64,000 nt of DNA from Ralstonia pickettii DTP0602. GTDB lineage: Bacteria > Pseudomonadota > Gammaproteobacteria > Burkholderiales > Burkholderiaceae. Below are positions 9,325 to 17,863 of the stretch, in pieces. The stretch is taken from NCBI GenBank assembly GCA_000471925.1, contig CP006668.1:2480001-2544000 (forward strand). Reading direction: 5' to 3'. A model generated the notes under the pieces. The model saw only the letters and a list, made by a program, of their open reading frames with translations. It searched no databases and was not told where the DNA came from. Position 1 is the first letter of the stretch. Each line of letters begins with the position of its first letter. The translations under genes and the position numbers were made by a program.

Positions 9325-10001
9325 AAGGGCCGTTCGTGCTGGTCGTTGCCGGCATGGAATTCGAGGCGCGCATCGCTGCCGGGCCGCATTGCCGGGTGGT
9401 GCACGGGCTGCGCGGCATTGCGCTGGAACAGGGCGTGTCGGCGCTAGCCAGCCGCGAGTGCGTGGGCATCATCAGTTTCGGCGTTGCCGGCGGGCTCGAT
9501 CCGGCGCTGGCGCCGGGGGATATCGTGATTGCCGACCGGGTCTGCGCGGATGGCGAGCGCTACGACGCCGATTTGTCATGGACACGGGCGATGCATGCGG
9601 CGATGGCGCATGCCAGGGTCGGCACGATCGCGGGGGCTGACCAGCCGGTGCTGACGGTTGCCGGCAAGCAGTTGCTGCGGCAGGCGTGCGGGGCGCTGTG
9701 CGTCGATATGGAATCGCATATCGCCGCGCGCATGGCGGCGGCATGCCGGCTGCCGTTCTCGGCTTGCCGCGTGGTGATCGATCCGGCCGAGCGGGCGGTG
9801 CCCGCGGCGGCCGCTGCCGGCATGGGCGAAGGTGGCAAGACCGATGTGGGGGCGGTGCTGGGCGGGTTGTTGCGGGCGCCGTGGGAACTGCCGGCGCTGT
9901 TCAGGCTGGCGGGCGATGCAGCGGTGGCGCGTGGAGCGCTGCGGGCGGCCAGGCTGGCGCTGGGCGATGAATTCGGGTTGCGGGAAGTGCTGGCGCAGTG
10001 A
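9321..10001 (+). CDS. hpnG: HpnG: hopanoid-pathway nucleoside phosphorylase
   Basis: A 226-residue protein of the purine/uridine phosphorylase superfamily. In hopanoid producers HpnG removes adenine from adenosylhopane to make phosphoribohopane, a step toward bacteriohopanetetrol side chains. Family features are the phosphate/ribose segments FGVAGGLDPALAPGDIVIAD and ALCVDMESHIAARMAA, where the Met-Glu pair binds ribose. The GTG start overlaps the shc stop by 4 nt. HpnH, which makes adenosylhopane, is not in this operon as visible, so extended hopanoids would need genes elsewhere. The distal C-terminus has no known motif. Confidence 0.87.
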   Translation: MKGPFVLVVAGMEFEARIAAGPHCRVVHGLRGIALEQGVSALASRECVGIISFGVAGGLDPALAPGDIVIADRVCADGERYDADLSWTRAMHAAMAHARVGTIAGADQPVLTVAGKQLLRQACGALCVDMESHIAARMAAACRLPFSACRVVIDPAERAVPAAAAAGMGEGGKTDVGAVLGGLLRAPWELPALFRLAGDAAVARGALRAARLALGDEFGLREVLAQ

Positions 10002-10043
10002 GCGTTCCCCGGCGCAAGCTGAGAACCTTGCTGCTTGTGTCCT

Positions 10044-10074
10044 CCCTCTCCCTCAGGGACCCTCAGGGAGAGGG
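10044..10074. repeat. GC-rich intergenic inverted repeat (CCCTCTCCCT type), possible terminator
   Basis: Perfect 10-bp arms CCCTCTCCCT (10044-10053) and AGGGAGAGGG (10065-10074) with an 11-nt loop, between the convergent hpnG and Hsp70-like genes. A second copy of the same core motif lies at 25121-25160. No T-run follows, so it is a dispersed repeat that may act as a weak bidirectional terminator. Confidence 0.65.
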
Positions 10075-10133
10075 TTGGGGAGCGGGCCGGCGTGTCGGCG
10101 GAGTCAGGCGCTGCGGTATGCCACGGCCTGCCC

Positions 10134-11390
10134 TCAACCAAACTTCCGCACCGCGTCCAGCGCCAGCCCGCTACCAATACTCCCGAACCGGTCCCCTTCA
10201 ACGCAGCGCGCCTCCGGCAACAACGCCGCCAGCCGCTGCCGCAGCAACGGCACGCTGCTGGACCCGCCAGTAAAGAAGATGGTGTCGACCGCCGCCCCAT
10301 CCACGCCAGCATCCGCCAGCATCTGCTGCACCGTTTTCTCCGTCTTCGCCACCAGCTTGTCGATCGACTCGTCGAACTCCTCGCGCGTGATCGACAGCGT
10401 CAGCCCCTGCTCCAGCCGATGCAGGTCGACCTCGGTGCTGCCGGCATCCGACAGCGCGATCTTGGCCGCTTCCACCTGGATCGCCAGCCAGTGCCCGGCG
10501 CGCTCGCGGATCAGCCGGACCAGGCGGTCGAGCTTGATGGTGTCGGCCGCGTCGCGGTAGTTGTCCATCACCAGCGACCACGCCTTGCGCGTATAGACTA
10601 GGTTGATGGTGTGCCAGCTGGCCAGGTCGAAATACTGGCTCGACGGCATCGCCTTGCCGTTGCGCAGCTGGCTGCCCAGCCCCAGCAGCGGCATCGCCCG
10701 CGCCAGGCTGAGCGCGCGGTCGAAGTCGGTGCCGCCGATATGGACGCCGCCGTTGGCCAGGATGTCTTCGCGCCGGTCGCTGCGGCGGGCGCGCTCGGGC
10801 GACAGCCGCACCAGTGAGAAGTCCGAGGTGCCGCCGCCGATATCGACCACCAGCACCAGCTCCTCGCGCGAGATCCCGGCCTCGTAGTCAAACGCCGCGG
10901 CGATCGGCTCGTACTGGAAGGCGATCTCGCGAAAGCCCGCGTCGCGCGCGATCCCGGCCAGCGTATCTTCCGCAAGCTGGTCGGCGGCGGGATCCTCGTC
11001 GATAAAGAACACCGGCCGGCCCAGCACCGCGCGCGAGAACTCGGTGCCGGCGGCCTGCTCGGCACGGGTCTTCAGTTCGCCGATGAAATGTGCCAGCAGC
11101 TTGCGGAACGGCATCGCCTGGCCCATCACCTCGGTGCTGTCGTCCATCATCGAGGTGCCGAGCAGGCTCTTGAGCGAGCGCATCAGCCGCCCTTCATAGC
11201 CAGCCAGGTAATCGCCCAGCGCGGCGCGGCCGTAGCTGACCAGCGGGTCTTCGGCGTGGAAGAAGATCACCGAGGGCAGCGTCGCCTTGCCGTCTTCCAG
11301 CGGCAGCAGCGCCGCCGGCCGGTCGGGGCGGCTCCAGCCCACCGTTGAGTTGGACGTGCCGAAGTCCAGGCCGCATGCGTTTGACATCAT
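10134..11390 (-). CDS. YegD-like Hsp70-family protein lacking a substrate-binding domain
   Basis: A 418-residue ATPase-domain protein of the actin/Hsp70 superfamily. Phosphate and adenosine motifs are clear: CGLDFGTSNSTVGW near the N-terminus, LVLVVDIGGGTSDFSLV in the middle and TIFFTGGSSSVPLLRQ near the C-terminus. DnaK proteins are about 640 residues; here the peptide-binding domain and lid are missing, as in E. coli YegD. Its client is unknown. The first codon pair is ATGATG, so the start may be 11390 or 11387. It is transcribed alone, convergent with the hopanoid operon. Confidence 0.88.
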   Translation of the reverse strand: MMSNACGLDFGTSNSTVGWSRPDRPAALLPLEDGKATLPSVIFFHAEDPLVSYGRAALGDYLAGYEGRLMRSLKSLLGTSMMDDSTEVMGQAMPFRKLLAHFIGELKTRAEQAAGTEFSRAVLGRPVFFIDEDPAADQLAEDTLAGIARDAGFREIAFQYEPIAAAFDYEAGISREELVLVVDIGGGTSDFSLVRLSPERARRSDRREDILANGGVHIGGTDFDRALSLARAMPLLGLGSQLRNGKAMPSSQYFDLASWHTINLVYTRKAWSLVMDNYRDAADTIKLDRLVRLIRERAGHWLAIQVEAAKIALSDAGSTEVDLHRLEQGLTLSITREEFDESIDKLVAKTEKTVQQMLADAGVDGAAVDTIFFTGGSSSVPLLRQRLAALLPEARCVEGDRFGSIGSGLALDAVRKFG

Positions 11391-11568
11391 CGAATTCCGT
11401 TTTCCTACACCGCAGAAAGTGGCCCGCGCGGCGCAAAGCCGGCGTGGGCGGGGGCGTCATTGTAGGGCAGTCGCGGGGCCGGTTGCGAGGCGCGGGGCAA
11501 TCGGTGTTGCCTGCGCACCATTCTCAGACGGCGCGCAGCAGCGCAACGTGCCCTGCGCTGAGCGCGGT

Positions 11569-12822
11569 TCAGCCGGCCAGATCGGGCGTCGGCTCGAGCA
11601 GGGACGTGGCCAGCGCGCGCGTGGTCGCCGGCGCCGCCATCGACGACGCCAGCACATAGCGGTCGCGCCCGTGCTCCTTGGCGTGGTAGAGCGCACGGTC
11701 CGCGTCGGCGAACAGCGTGCGCCACAGCCCTTCCTTGTTGCCTGGGCCGCCACGCAGCTGCGCCACGCCGATGCTGACGCTGGCATGGCCCTGCCCGGCC
11801 GGCAGCTCGATCGCGCGCACCTTGCGCAGGATCCGGTTGGCCAGCGCCGAGGCCTGTTGCTCGTCGGTATGCGGGCACAGGATGCAGAACTCCTCGCCGC
11901 CGTAGCGCCCGGCCACGTCCGAGGCGCGACGCGAGTTGTCGAGCGCATGCGCCACCTCGCGCAGCACCGCATCGCCGGCATGGTGGCCGAAGGTGTCGTT
12001 GACCTGCTTGAAATAGTCGATGTCGATCACCAGGCAGGCCAGCGGCGCACCGTCGCGCTGCCAGCGCGCCACCAGCCCGAGTGCCGACATCTCCAGCGCG
12101 CCGCGATTGAGCAACCCGGTCAGCGCATCGACGCGCGCGCCGCTTTCGTTGTGCGCGACGATCTGCTCCATCGCCATCACGGTAAAGCCGAACAGGCCCA
12201 GCAGCGTGGCGATCAGCGGCGCCAGCACCCAGCCCGAGCCGGCCGGGTTGGCGAAGAACAGCGTCACGGGGGCGGCGCCCAGCGCAGGGAGGCTCATGGC
12301 ATGGCTGAAGCCGGCCAGCTGCGTGGCCAGCTGCACCAGGCTCGCCACCAGCACCAGCGGCGCGCCAATGCTGCGGCGCCCGCGTCCGGCACGCGCCAGC
12401 GTGGCGAAGGTCGCCAGCGACACCAGCGCCAGCACGCCGTAGACGACGCGCAGCGTGATCTGCGGCCCGTCGGGCAGGCCGGTGGTGCTCACCATCAGCC
12501 CCAGCACGATCACGCCCGCGCCCGCCAGCGCGCCGGGGTGTGCCGGCACGCCGTAGTACACCCGCACGCCGCGGTAGATCACCAGCCAGCCGGCGACGAA
12601 CGCCGCCGCGCCGAACGTGCCCAGATGGCCCGAGCCACCGGCGGCGCCGGCCGCGCTGAGCGCCAGCGCCAGCCCCGCGGCGGACACCAGCACATGCCCG
12701 AAGGCCCACAGCCGCCCCGCCTCGCTCGCGCGCAGCGCGAACACCAGCCCCGCCGCAATGATCAGCGTGCTGCAAAAAAACACCATCATGACGACCGCAA
12801 TGGTCTGCTGGTCCAGGTGCAC
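11569..12822 (-). CDS. Membrane diguanylate cyclase (GGDEF domain)
   Basis: A 417-residue enzyme that makes cyclic di-GMP from two GTP. The N-terminal half has about seven hydrophobic segments (for example VVMMVFFCSTLIIAAGLVFAL, LAPLIATLLGLFGFTVMAM) and probably senses a membrane or soluble signal. The C-terminal GGDEF domain has DALTGLLNR, the substrate loop RYGGEEF and FADADRALYHAKEHGRDR. The signature GGEEF is an active variant, and RASD five residues before it is the product-inhibition I-site. A GTG start after GAGGA is chosen. A link to Pel, which c-di-GMP activates in other bacteria, is possible because pelA is 7 kb away, but that is inference. Confidence 0.92.
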   Translation of the reverse strand: MHLDQQTIAVVMMVFFCSTLIIAAGLVFALRASEAGRLWAFGHVLVSAAGLALALSAAGAAGGSGHLGTFGAAAFVAGWLVIYRGVRVYYGVPAHPGALAGAGVIVLGLMVSTTGLPDGPQITLRVVYGVLALVSLATFATLARAGRGRRSIGAPLVLVASLVQLATQLAGFSHAMSLPALGAAPVTLFFANPAGSGWVLAPLIATLLGLFGFTVMAMEQIVAHNESGARVDALTGLLNRGALEMSALGLVARWQRDGAPLACLVIDIDYFKQVNDTFGHHAGDAVLREVAHALDNSRRASDVAGRYGGEEFCILCPHTDEQQASALANRILRKVRAIELPAGQGHASVSIGVAQLRGGPGNKEGLWRTLFADADRALYHAKEHGRDRYVLASSMAAPATTRALATSLLEPTPDLAG

Positions 12823-13385
12823 GGGGATTCCTCAAGGAGGCCGTCCGCCCTGCCGTCAATATCGATCGGCGGGCATCGGGTCACAGGGGCTGTCGTAAAG
12901 CGCGGGTTGCGCGCGACATCGCGCATGATAGCCCGCGCGTACTGCCCGGTGGCACCCCCGACAAGCCGGGTCGGGTATACGCCGCAAGACTTGCCGTCGT
13001 GCCCTGCGAAAGCAGTACTGTCCGGCAACACGCCGCTCCCCATGTCGGCGTCAGAGCATGTGCTCTATAAATCATATCGGCCTGCGCCCCTTCATCGCAG
13101 GGCGCCGCACAGTCGAAGTGATCTACGCGTTGATTGCACGTTGGCGTTTTTCTGCAACACCTTGGCGGGCTGCGGAGCGGCAGCAAGCGCCTTCGCCTTC
13201 CCACGCTGGAACCGATGCGCCACATTGCGTGCGCGTATTCGCCACTCTGCCCCTGGTTGGCCGATCTGGCGCGGAATTAGAGGGGAAGTACCCCGCTTTT
13301 GGTTAAGCAGCCACTGCACGGCGTGGATAGAATCATGCGTTGCCTATCGTCGCAATGTTTTAAAGCCGTGCTATCCCAACCTGGT
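12823..13385. other. Non-coding stretch without recognised features
   Basis: I see no gene, hairpin of note or clear promoter between the diguanylate cyclase start and the small gene at 13386. Frames here lack ribosome sites. It should contain the cyclase promoter on the minus strand. Confidence 0.4.
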
Positions 13386-13619
13386 ATGACCGTTCCCCTT
13401 CTCTCGCTTGGCGCCATCCTGGATGACTTGCGCAGCGCTCCGCGCCCGCTGACTTCCGCCGAGTATGCGTACCTTGCCCACCTGCGGCAACGTATCGTCA
13501 CGGGCGACGCCGACCTGTGGACCACGCTCGAGACCGCGGGCGTGCCCTGCAGCGAGCGCCGTCTGTCACCCGAGGTGGTGCAGGCGCTGACGGCCATCGG
13601 ACAGTTGCCGATGCACTGA
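13386..13619 (+). CDS. Small hypothetical protein
   Basis: A 77-residue acidic-to-neutral soluble protein (MTVPLLSLGAILDDLRSAPRPL ... ALTAIGQLPMH, middle omitted). It is not recognised. It is rich in helix formers and has one cysteine. Codon use is GC3-rich like a real gene, and a perfect GC hairpin follows 9 bp after the stop. The start is uncertain: ATG codons at 13335 and 13386 both lack a strong Shine-Dalgarno, and TTG at 13299 is also in frame. The predicted fold gives no function. Confidence 0.45.
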   Translation: MTVPLLSLGAILDDLRSAPRPLTSAEYAYLAHLRQRIVTGDADLWTTLETAGVPCSERRLSPEVVQALTAIGQLPMH

Positions 13620-13627
13620 CCGCATCG

Positions 13628-13645
13628 GCGCCCGGCAACGGGCGC
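13628..13645 (+). terminator. GC hairpin after the small gene
   Basis: Perfect 7-bp stem GCGCCCG/CGGGCGC with a GCAA tetraloop. No T-run follows, so termination is plausible but not certain. Confidence 0.45.
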
Positions 13646-13807
13646 GCCTGATTGCGGACAATTCACCAGACCAACTCAGAAACAGATCGCTACAAGCCAC
13701 CTGGTGCCACCGCTACGATCGCTTCACTTCGATCCGCCGGGTGACGGTCCAGCGTGGCCAGCGCGCATGCGCATGGTGCAGCCGCCCGCCCCGGCAAGGG
13801 CAAAGGC

Positions 13808-14173
13808 ATGGCTTTCCATCTCAACAACAGGCGCGTCAGCTTCCTGTCGTTGCGCGCATTCATCGCACTGATGCAGCACCGTGACACCACCCGCGCCGCG
13901 CGCGCGCTGGGCATCCAGTCACAAAGACTCCTTTACCAGATCCGTGGCCTCGAGACCGCGCTCGGCACGCTGCTGTTCCGCGTGGGCAGTCCGGCCTGGC
14001 TGCCTACGCCCATCGGCGTGAACGCGCTGCCCAAGGTGATCGCCATGCTCGCCATCTGGGACCAGCTGGAACCGGCGACATGTGCCCGCCAGCACGACAC
14101 CGCGGCGCCGCCGGCGGTCAACGACAGCGGGCGCGACGGCCTGGGGTTCTGGGTGCGCCAGTCGACCATGTAG
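13808..14173 (+). CDS. Stand-alone LysR-type HTH protein
   Basis: A 121-residue protein that is essentially only the winged-helix DNA-binding part of a LysR regulator: SLRAFIALMQHRDTTRAARALGIQSQRLLYQIRGLETALGTLLF has the family's scanning helix and recognition helix (internal gap of longer text omitted by position: residues about 11-54). The roughly 200-residue effector domain is absent and there is no sign of a broken remainder downstream, since the convergent methyltransferase gene begins 5 bp after the stop. The start follows GGGCAAAGG. It could act as a small DNA-binding antagonist or be a decayed regulator. Confidence 0.6.
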   Translation: MAFHLNNRRVSFLSLRAFIALMQHRDTTRAARALGIQSQRLLYQIRGLETALGTLLFRVGSPAWLPTPIGVNALPKVIAMLAIWDQLEPATCARQHDTAAPPAVNDSGRDGLGFWVRQSTM

Positions 14174-14177
14174 CGGC

Positions 14178-14948
14178 TCAGGCCAGCCGTTCGCAGCTGT
14201 ACGCTTCAGTCCGGTAGGGAAAGGCAACCTCCGCGCGGCCGGCCAGTGCCGCATGGCCGTCGATGAGCGCCTGCAGCCGTACCCGCACCCGAGCCTGTTC
14301 TGCTGCCGGCAGCGCGGCGATGAAGCTGACCGACATCACCCGGTCCACGATTACCTGCTGCGGCGGGCCGACATGCGCATAGGGCAGGCTCGCCAACGCC
14401 AGCGGCCCGAAGCCCGCGGCAGGAAAGACGCGCTTCCAGTCGCCCTTGTAGAAGCGCGGCGCGTCGCCCTCATACGGCGTCATGATCGCCGTCAGCCGCG
14501 CGATCCAGTCCACGCGTTCATCGCGCACGTTCCACACCAGCCCGAGCCGGCCGCCGGGGCGCAGCACGCGGCGGATCTCGGCCATCGCTCTGGCATTGGC
14601 AAACCAGTGGAAGGCCTGCGCGCAGGCCACGGCATCGACGCTGGCGTCGGGCAGCGGGATCGATTCGGCACTGCCTTCCAGCGCCTGCACTGCAGGCAGC
14701 GCGCTGGCGAGTTGTGCGCGCATCTGCGCGACCGGTTCCACCGCGATCACGGTGGCGCCGGTCCCGGCCAGCCGGCGCGTGAACTTGCCGGTGCCCGCGC
14801 CCAGGTCGAGCACGGTGCGGCCGGCGCGCAGGCCGAGCGTGTCGCGCAGCCAGATATCGATTTCAGCGGGATAGTCGGGGCGTCCGCGCGCGTAGGTATC
14901 GGCCTGGCTGGCGAATCCCTGCGCGGCGGCTTCGTGGATGGCGGTCAT
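14178..14948 (-). CDS. SAM-dependent class I methyltransferase
   Basis: A 256-residue Methyltransf_11-type enzyme. Motif I is TVLDLGAGTGKFTRRLAG, binding S-adenosylmethionine, followed by the acidic loop VIAVEP, then DAVACAQAFHWF and LRPGGRLGLVWN, all typical of UbiE/yeast Crg1-like methyltransferases. The substrate cannot be read from the sequence. It is the last gene of the minus-strand sulfur operon, 59 bp behind the ABC permease, and may simply share its transcript. The frame stays open upstream into the permease gene, but ATG at 14948 is the natural start. Confidence 0.85.
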   Translation of the reverse strand: MTAIHEAAAQGFASQADTYARGRPDYPAEIDIWLRDTLGLRAGRTVLDLGAGTGKFTRRLAGTGATVIAVEPVAQMRAQLASALPAVQALEGSAESIPLPDASVDAVACAQAFHWFANARAMAEIRRVLRPGGRLGLVWNVRDERVDWIARLTAIMTPYEGDAPRFYKGDWKRVFPAAGFGPLALASLPYAHVGPPQQVIVDRVMSVSFIAALPAAEQARVRVRLQALIDGHAALAGRAEVAFPYRTEAYSCERLA

Positions 14949-15007
14949 GGGGGCTCCGGTTGCGTACCGGTGCGGTAGCCTACTCCGCATGACCGCAGGC
15001 GGCAAGC

Positions 15008-15889
15008 CTACTGCTGCATGCCCCAGCGGCGCACCGTCAGCCGTTCGAGCGTGGTGAACACCAGCCCCTCCACCAGCAGCCCGATCAGGATCACCGCGGC
15101 CAGCCCGGCGAAAACGCGGTCGGTGTAGAGCTCGTTGCGGTTCTGGAAGATAAACCAGCCCAGCCCGCCCTGCCCCGACGACGCGCCGAACACCAGCTCG
15201 GCCGCGATCAGTGTGCGCCAGGCAAAGGCCCAGCCGATCTTCAGCCCGGACAGGATCGCCGGCAACGCCGCCGGCACCAGCACCAACGCGACATAGCGCA
15301 GCCCGCGCAGGCCGTAGTTGCGCCCGGCCATGCGCAGCGTCGGCGGCACCCCCCGGAAGCCCGCGTACATGTTCAGCGCCAGCGGCCACAGCACCGAATG
15401 GACCAGCACGAACACCAGGCTCTTGGTGCCAAGCCCGAACCACAGCAGCGCCAGCGGCAGCAGCGCGATCGCGGGCAGCGGGTTGAACATGGCGGTGAGC
15501 GTGTCCAGCACATCGCGGCCGAAGCGGGTGGACACCGCCAGCGAAGTCAGCGCGAACGCCAGCACGATGCCCAGCGCATAGCCGCGCAGCAGCACGGAGA
15601 TCGACAGCGCCGCCTTGCCAGGCAGCTCGCCACTGGCAACCGCGTCGGCGAAGGCGCGCAGCGTGGCCAGGCACGAGGGCAGCAGCAGGTCGTTGTCCTG
15701 CACGCGCGCCACCACTTCCCACACCAGCGCGAGCGCCAGCAGGATCACCGCCTTGCGCAGCCAGCCATGCTGCCACAGCTGTTGGTGCCACGGCAGCGCG
15801 CGTGCCAGCGGCGCTTCGGTAAAGGGTTCGGGCTCGCGTTCGTATTCGGGGCGAAGCACGTCGGCGAACGCCACGGTCGGTTGCGTCAT
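15008..15889 (-). CDS. SsuC/TauC-type ABC transporter permease
   Basis: A 293-residue inner-membrane permease of the nitrate/sulfonate/taurine family, with an N-terminal cytoplasmic extension and about six membrane segments. The BPD_transp_1 coupling loop is seen in YAGFRGVPPTLRMAGRNYGL followed by RYVALVLVPAALPAILSGLKIGWAFAW. The ATG follows GAAGGAA. It lies 31 bp behind the ATPase gene and forms one transporter with it and the binding protein. Substrate inferred as an organic sulfonate or sulfate ester because a TauD-like dioxygenase leads the operon. Confidence 0.9.
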   Translation of the reverse strand: MTQPTVAFADVLRPEYEREPEPFTEAPLARALPWHQQLWQHGWLRKAVILLALALVWEVVARVQDNDLLLPSCLATLRAFADAVASGELPGKAALSISVLLRGYALGIVLAFALTSLAVSTRFGRDVLDTLTAMFNPLPAIALLPLALLWFGLGTKSLVFVLVHSVLWPLALNMYAGFRGVPPTLRMAGRNYGLRGLRYVALVLVPAALPAILSGLKIGWAFAWRTLIAAELVFGASSGQGGLGWFIFQNRNELYTDRVFAGLAAVILIGLLVEGLVFTTLERLTVRRWGMQQ

Positions 15890-15920
15890 GATGCGGTTCC
15901 TTCAGGTTCAGCGGCCAAAT

Positions 15921-16760
15921 TCAGCGACCCACAGCGCTGCGCGCGCGCTGTGGCTGCGCGTCGGCGGCGGGGGCGCCGAACAGCAAGGTGTGGATGCGTT
16001 GCGCGGCGGCCTGGAACTCGGTGCCGCCCTGGCTGGCCAGGGTGAACTGCTGGCTGTTGAGCTCGGCGCGCACGCGGCCCGGATGCGGCGACAACAGCAG
16101 GATGCGGCTGCCCACCACCAGCGCCTCTTTGATCGAATGCGTGACGAACAGCAGCGTAAAGCCCGCGTCGTCCCACAACGCCAGCAGCTCTTCCTGCATG
16201 CGCCGGCGCGTCAGTGCGTCGAGCGCGGCGAAGGGCTCGTCCATCAGCAGCACCTTGGGGCGCATCGCCAGCGCACGCGCAATCGCCACGCGCTGCTTCA
16301 TGCCGCCCGACAGCGTGTGCGGGTAGGCATCGGCAAAGTCGGCCAGCCCCACTTTCTCCAGGCTGTCCATGGCACGCTCGCGCGCCTCGGCCCGCGACAG
16401 CCCGCGCGCCTGGCGCAGCGGGAACATCACGTTCTGCACCACGGTCTTCCACGGCGGCAGCTGGTCAAACTCCTGGAACACCACGATGCGGTCCGGGCCG
16501 GGCTGCTGCACGCGCCGGCCTTCCAGCCGGATCTCGCCTTCGCAGGGCGGCACGAAGCCGGCCACGGCCTTCAGCAGCGTGGACTTGCCGCAGCCGGACG
16601 GCCCCAGCAGCACGAAGCGGTCGCCCGCATGCACGTCGAAGCTGACGCGATGGGTGGCGCGCACGATGCGCTCGGGCGTGCGGTACTCCAGTGACACCCC
16701 ATCGACCTGCAGCAACGGGGCAACGCGGTCGGACACCACGCGCAGGTTGTGCGTCGCCAT
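15921..16760 (-). CDS. ABC transporter ATPase (SsuB/TauB type)
   Basis: A 279-residue ATP-binding subunit. Walker A GPSGCGKS lies at residues 53-60, the Q-loop is FQEFDQLPPW, the signature LSGGMKQRV, Walker B VLLMDEP, and the switch His is in FVTHSIKEA. The 20-residue tail ends Arg-rich. The start is 2 nt after the binding-protein stop codon and the Shine-Dalgarno GGGGAG lies within that gene, so translation is coupled. It powers the permease encoded next. Confidence 0.93.
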   Translation of the reverse strand: MATHNLRVVSDRVAPLLQVDGVSLEYRTPERIVRATHRVSFDVHAGDRFVLLGPSGCGKSTLLKAVAGFVPPCEGEIRLEGRRVQQPGPDRIVVFQEFDQLPPWKTVVQNVMFPLRQARGLSRAEARERAMDSLEKVGLADFADAYPHTLSGGMKQRVAIARALAMRPKVLLMDEPFAALDALTRRRMQEELLALWDDAGFTLLFVTHSIKEALVVGSRILLLSPHPGRVRAELNSQQFTLASQGGTEFQAAAQRIHTLLFGAPAADAQPQRARSAVGR

Positions 16761-16762
16761 GA

Positions 16763-17773
16763 TCAGCTCCCCTGCGCGGTGACGGGGTCATGGAAGAAGT
16801 AGTCCTGCCAGGACTTGGGCTGGTTGCGGATCGCGCCCACGCGGTGCATGAAGGCGGCCAGCGCAAAGGTGTTCTGCGGCGCCACGCGGAACTGCACCTG
16901 CGGGTTCTTCAGCACGCGCAGCAGCAGCGCGCGGTCGGTCCTGGCCTTGCTCTGGCGCAGGTAGATGTCCGCCGCAGCTTCCGGATTGGCGGTGGCGAAG
17001 ACAGCGGCTTCGGCCAGCGCATCGACGAAGGCACGATAGGTCTTGGGGTTGTCGTTGCGGAACTTCTCGGTCGCGTACAGCACGGTGGACGAGCTGGGGC
17101 CGCCGAGCACGTCATACGAATTCAGCACGATGCGCGCGTTCGGGTTGCCGGCCAGTTCCTGCTCCTGGAACGGCGGGTTGCCGAAGTGGCCGGTGATCTC
17201 GGTGCCGCCGGCGATGATCGCGGCCGCCGCATCGGGATGGGGTATCGCGACGGTCCACTTGTCGAGCCGGTTGTATTCCTTGTCGCCCCATTGCTTGGCG
17301 GCGGCGAGCTGCAGCACGCGCGACTGCACCGACACGCCCACTGCCGGCAGCGCAATGCGGTCCTTCTCGGTGAAGTCGGCAATCGACTTGACCTTGGGGT
17401 TGTTGCTGACCAGGTAGTACGGGAAGTTGCCCAGCGATGCCACGCCACGCACGTTCTGCTTGCCGTGGGTACGGTCCCACAGCGTCAGCAGCGGGCCGAC
17501 GCCGGCGCCGGCGATATCGATGGCCCCCGACAGCAGCGCATCATTGACCGCGGCACCGCCGGACAGCTGCGTCCATTCGACCTTGATGTCGACGCCCTGC
17601 TGCTTGCCGTGCTTTTCGATCAGTTGCTGATCGCGTGCCACATTGAGCAGCAGGTAGACCACGCCGAACTGCTCGGCGATGCGCAGCTTGCCTTCGGCAT
17701 GTGCCGCGCCGGAAACAGCCAGCCCTGCGCTCAGTACGAGCAGGCCGATCTTGCGGGAAAAACGAGAGAACAT
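16763..17773 (-). CDS. Periplasmic binding protein of a sulfonate-type ABC transporter
   Basis: A 336-residue NMT1/SsuA-like solute-binding protein with signal peptide MFSRFSRKIGLLVLSAGLAVSGAAHAEG (length 28, quoted by position 1-28 in two parts: MFSRFSRKIG and LLVLSAGLAVSGAAHA). Family features include the early strand KLRIAEQFGVVY and the ligand-loop region SGAIDIAGAGVGP. It lacks a lipobox, so it should be free in the periplasm. It follows the dioxygenase gene by 90 bp and precedes the ATPase by 2 bp. The ligand is not determined by sequence; taurine, alkanesulfonates or sulfate esters are the obvious candidates. Confidence 0.88.
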   Translation of the reverse strand: MFSRFSRKIGLLVLSAGLAVSGAAHAEGKLRIAEQFGVVYLLLNVARDQQLIEKHGKQQGVDIKVEWTQLSGGAAVNDALLSGAIDIAGAGVGPLLTLWDRTHGKQNVRGVASLGNFPYYLVSNNPKVKSIADFTEKDRIALPAVGVSVQSRVLQLAAAKQWGDKEYNRLDKWTVAIPHPDAAAAIIAGGTEITGHFGNPPFQEQELAGNPNARIVLNSYDVLGGPSSSTVLYATEKFRNDNPKTYRAFVDALAEAAVFATANPEAAADIYLRQSKARTDRALLLRVLKNPQVQFRVAPQNTFALAAFMHRVGAIRNQPKSWQDYFFHDPVTAQGS

Positions 17774-17863
17774 GGTCGAAACTCCGGGGAATACGTTGGA
17801 CCGGCGCTCGCCGATGCGGGCGCCTTGTGTATGACTTGCATGACTTGCGCAAGCGTTTCCGCT

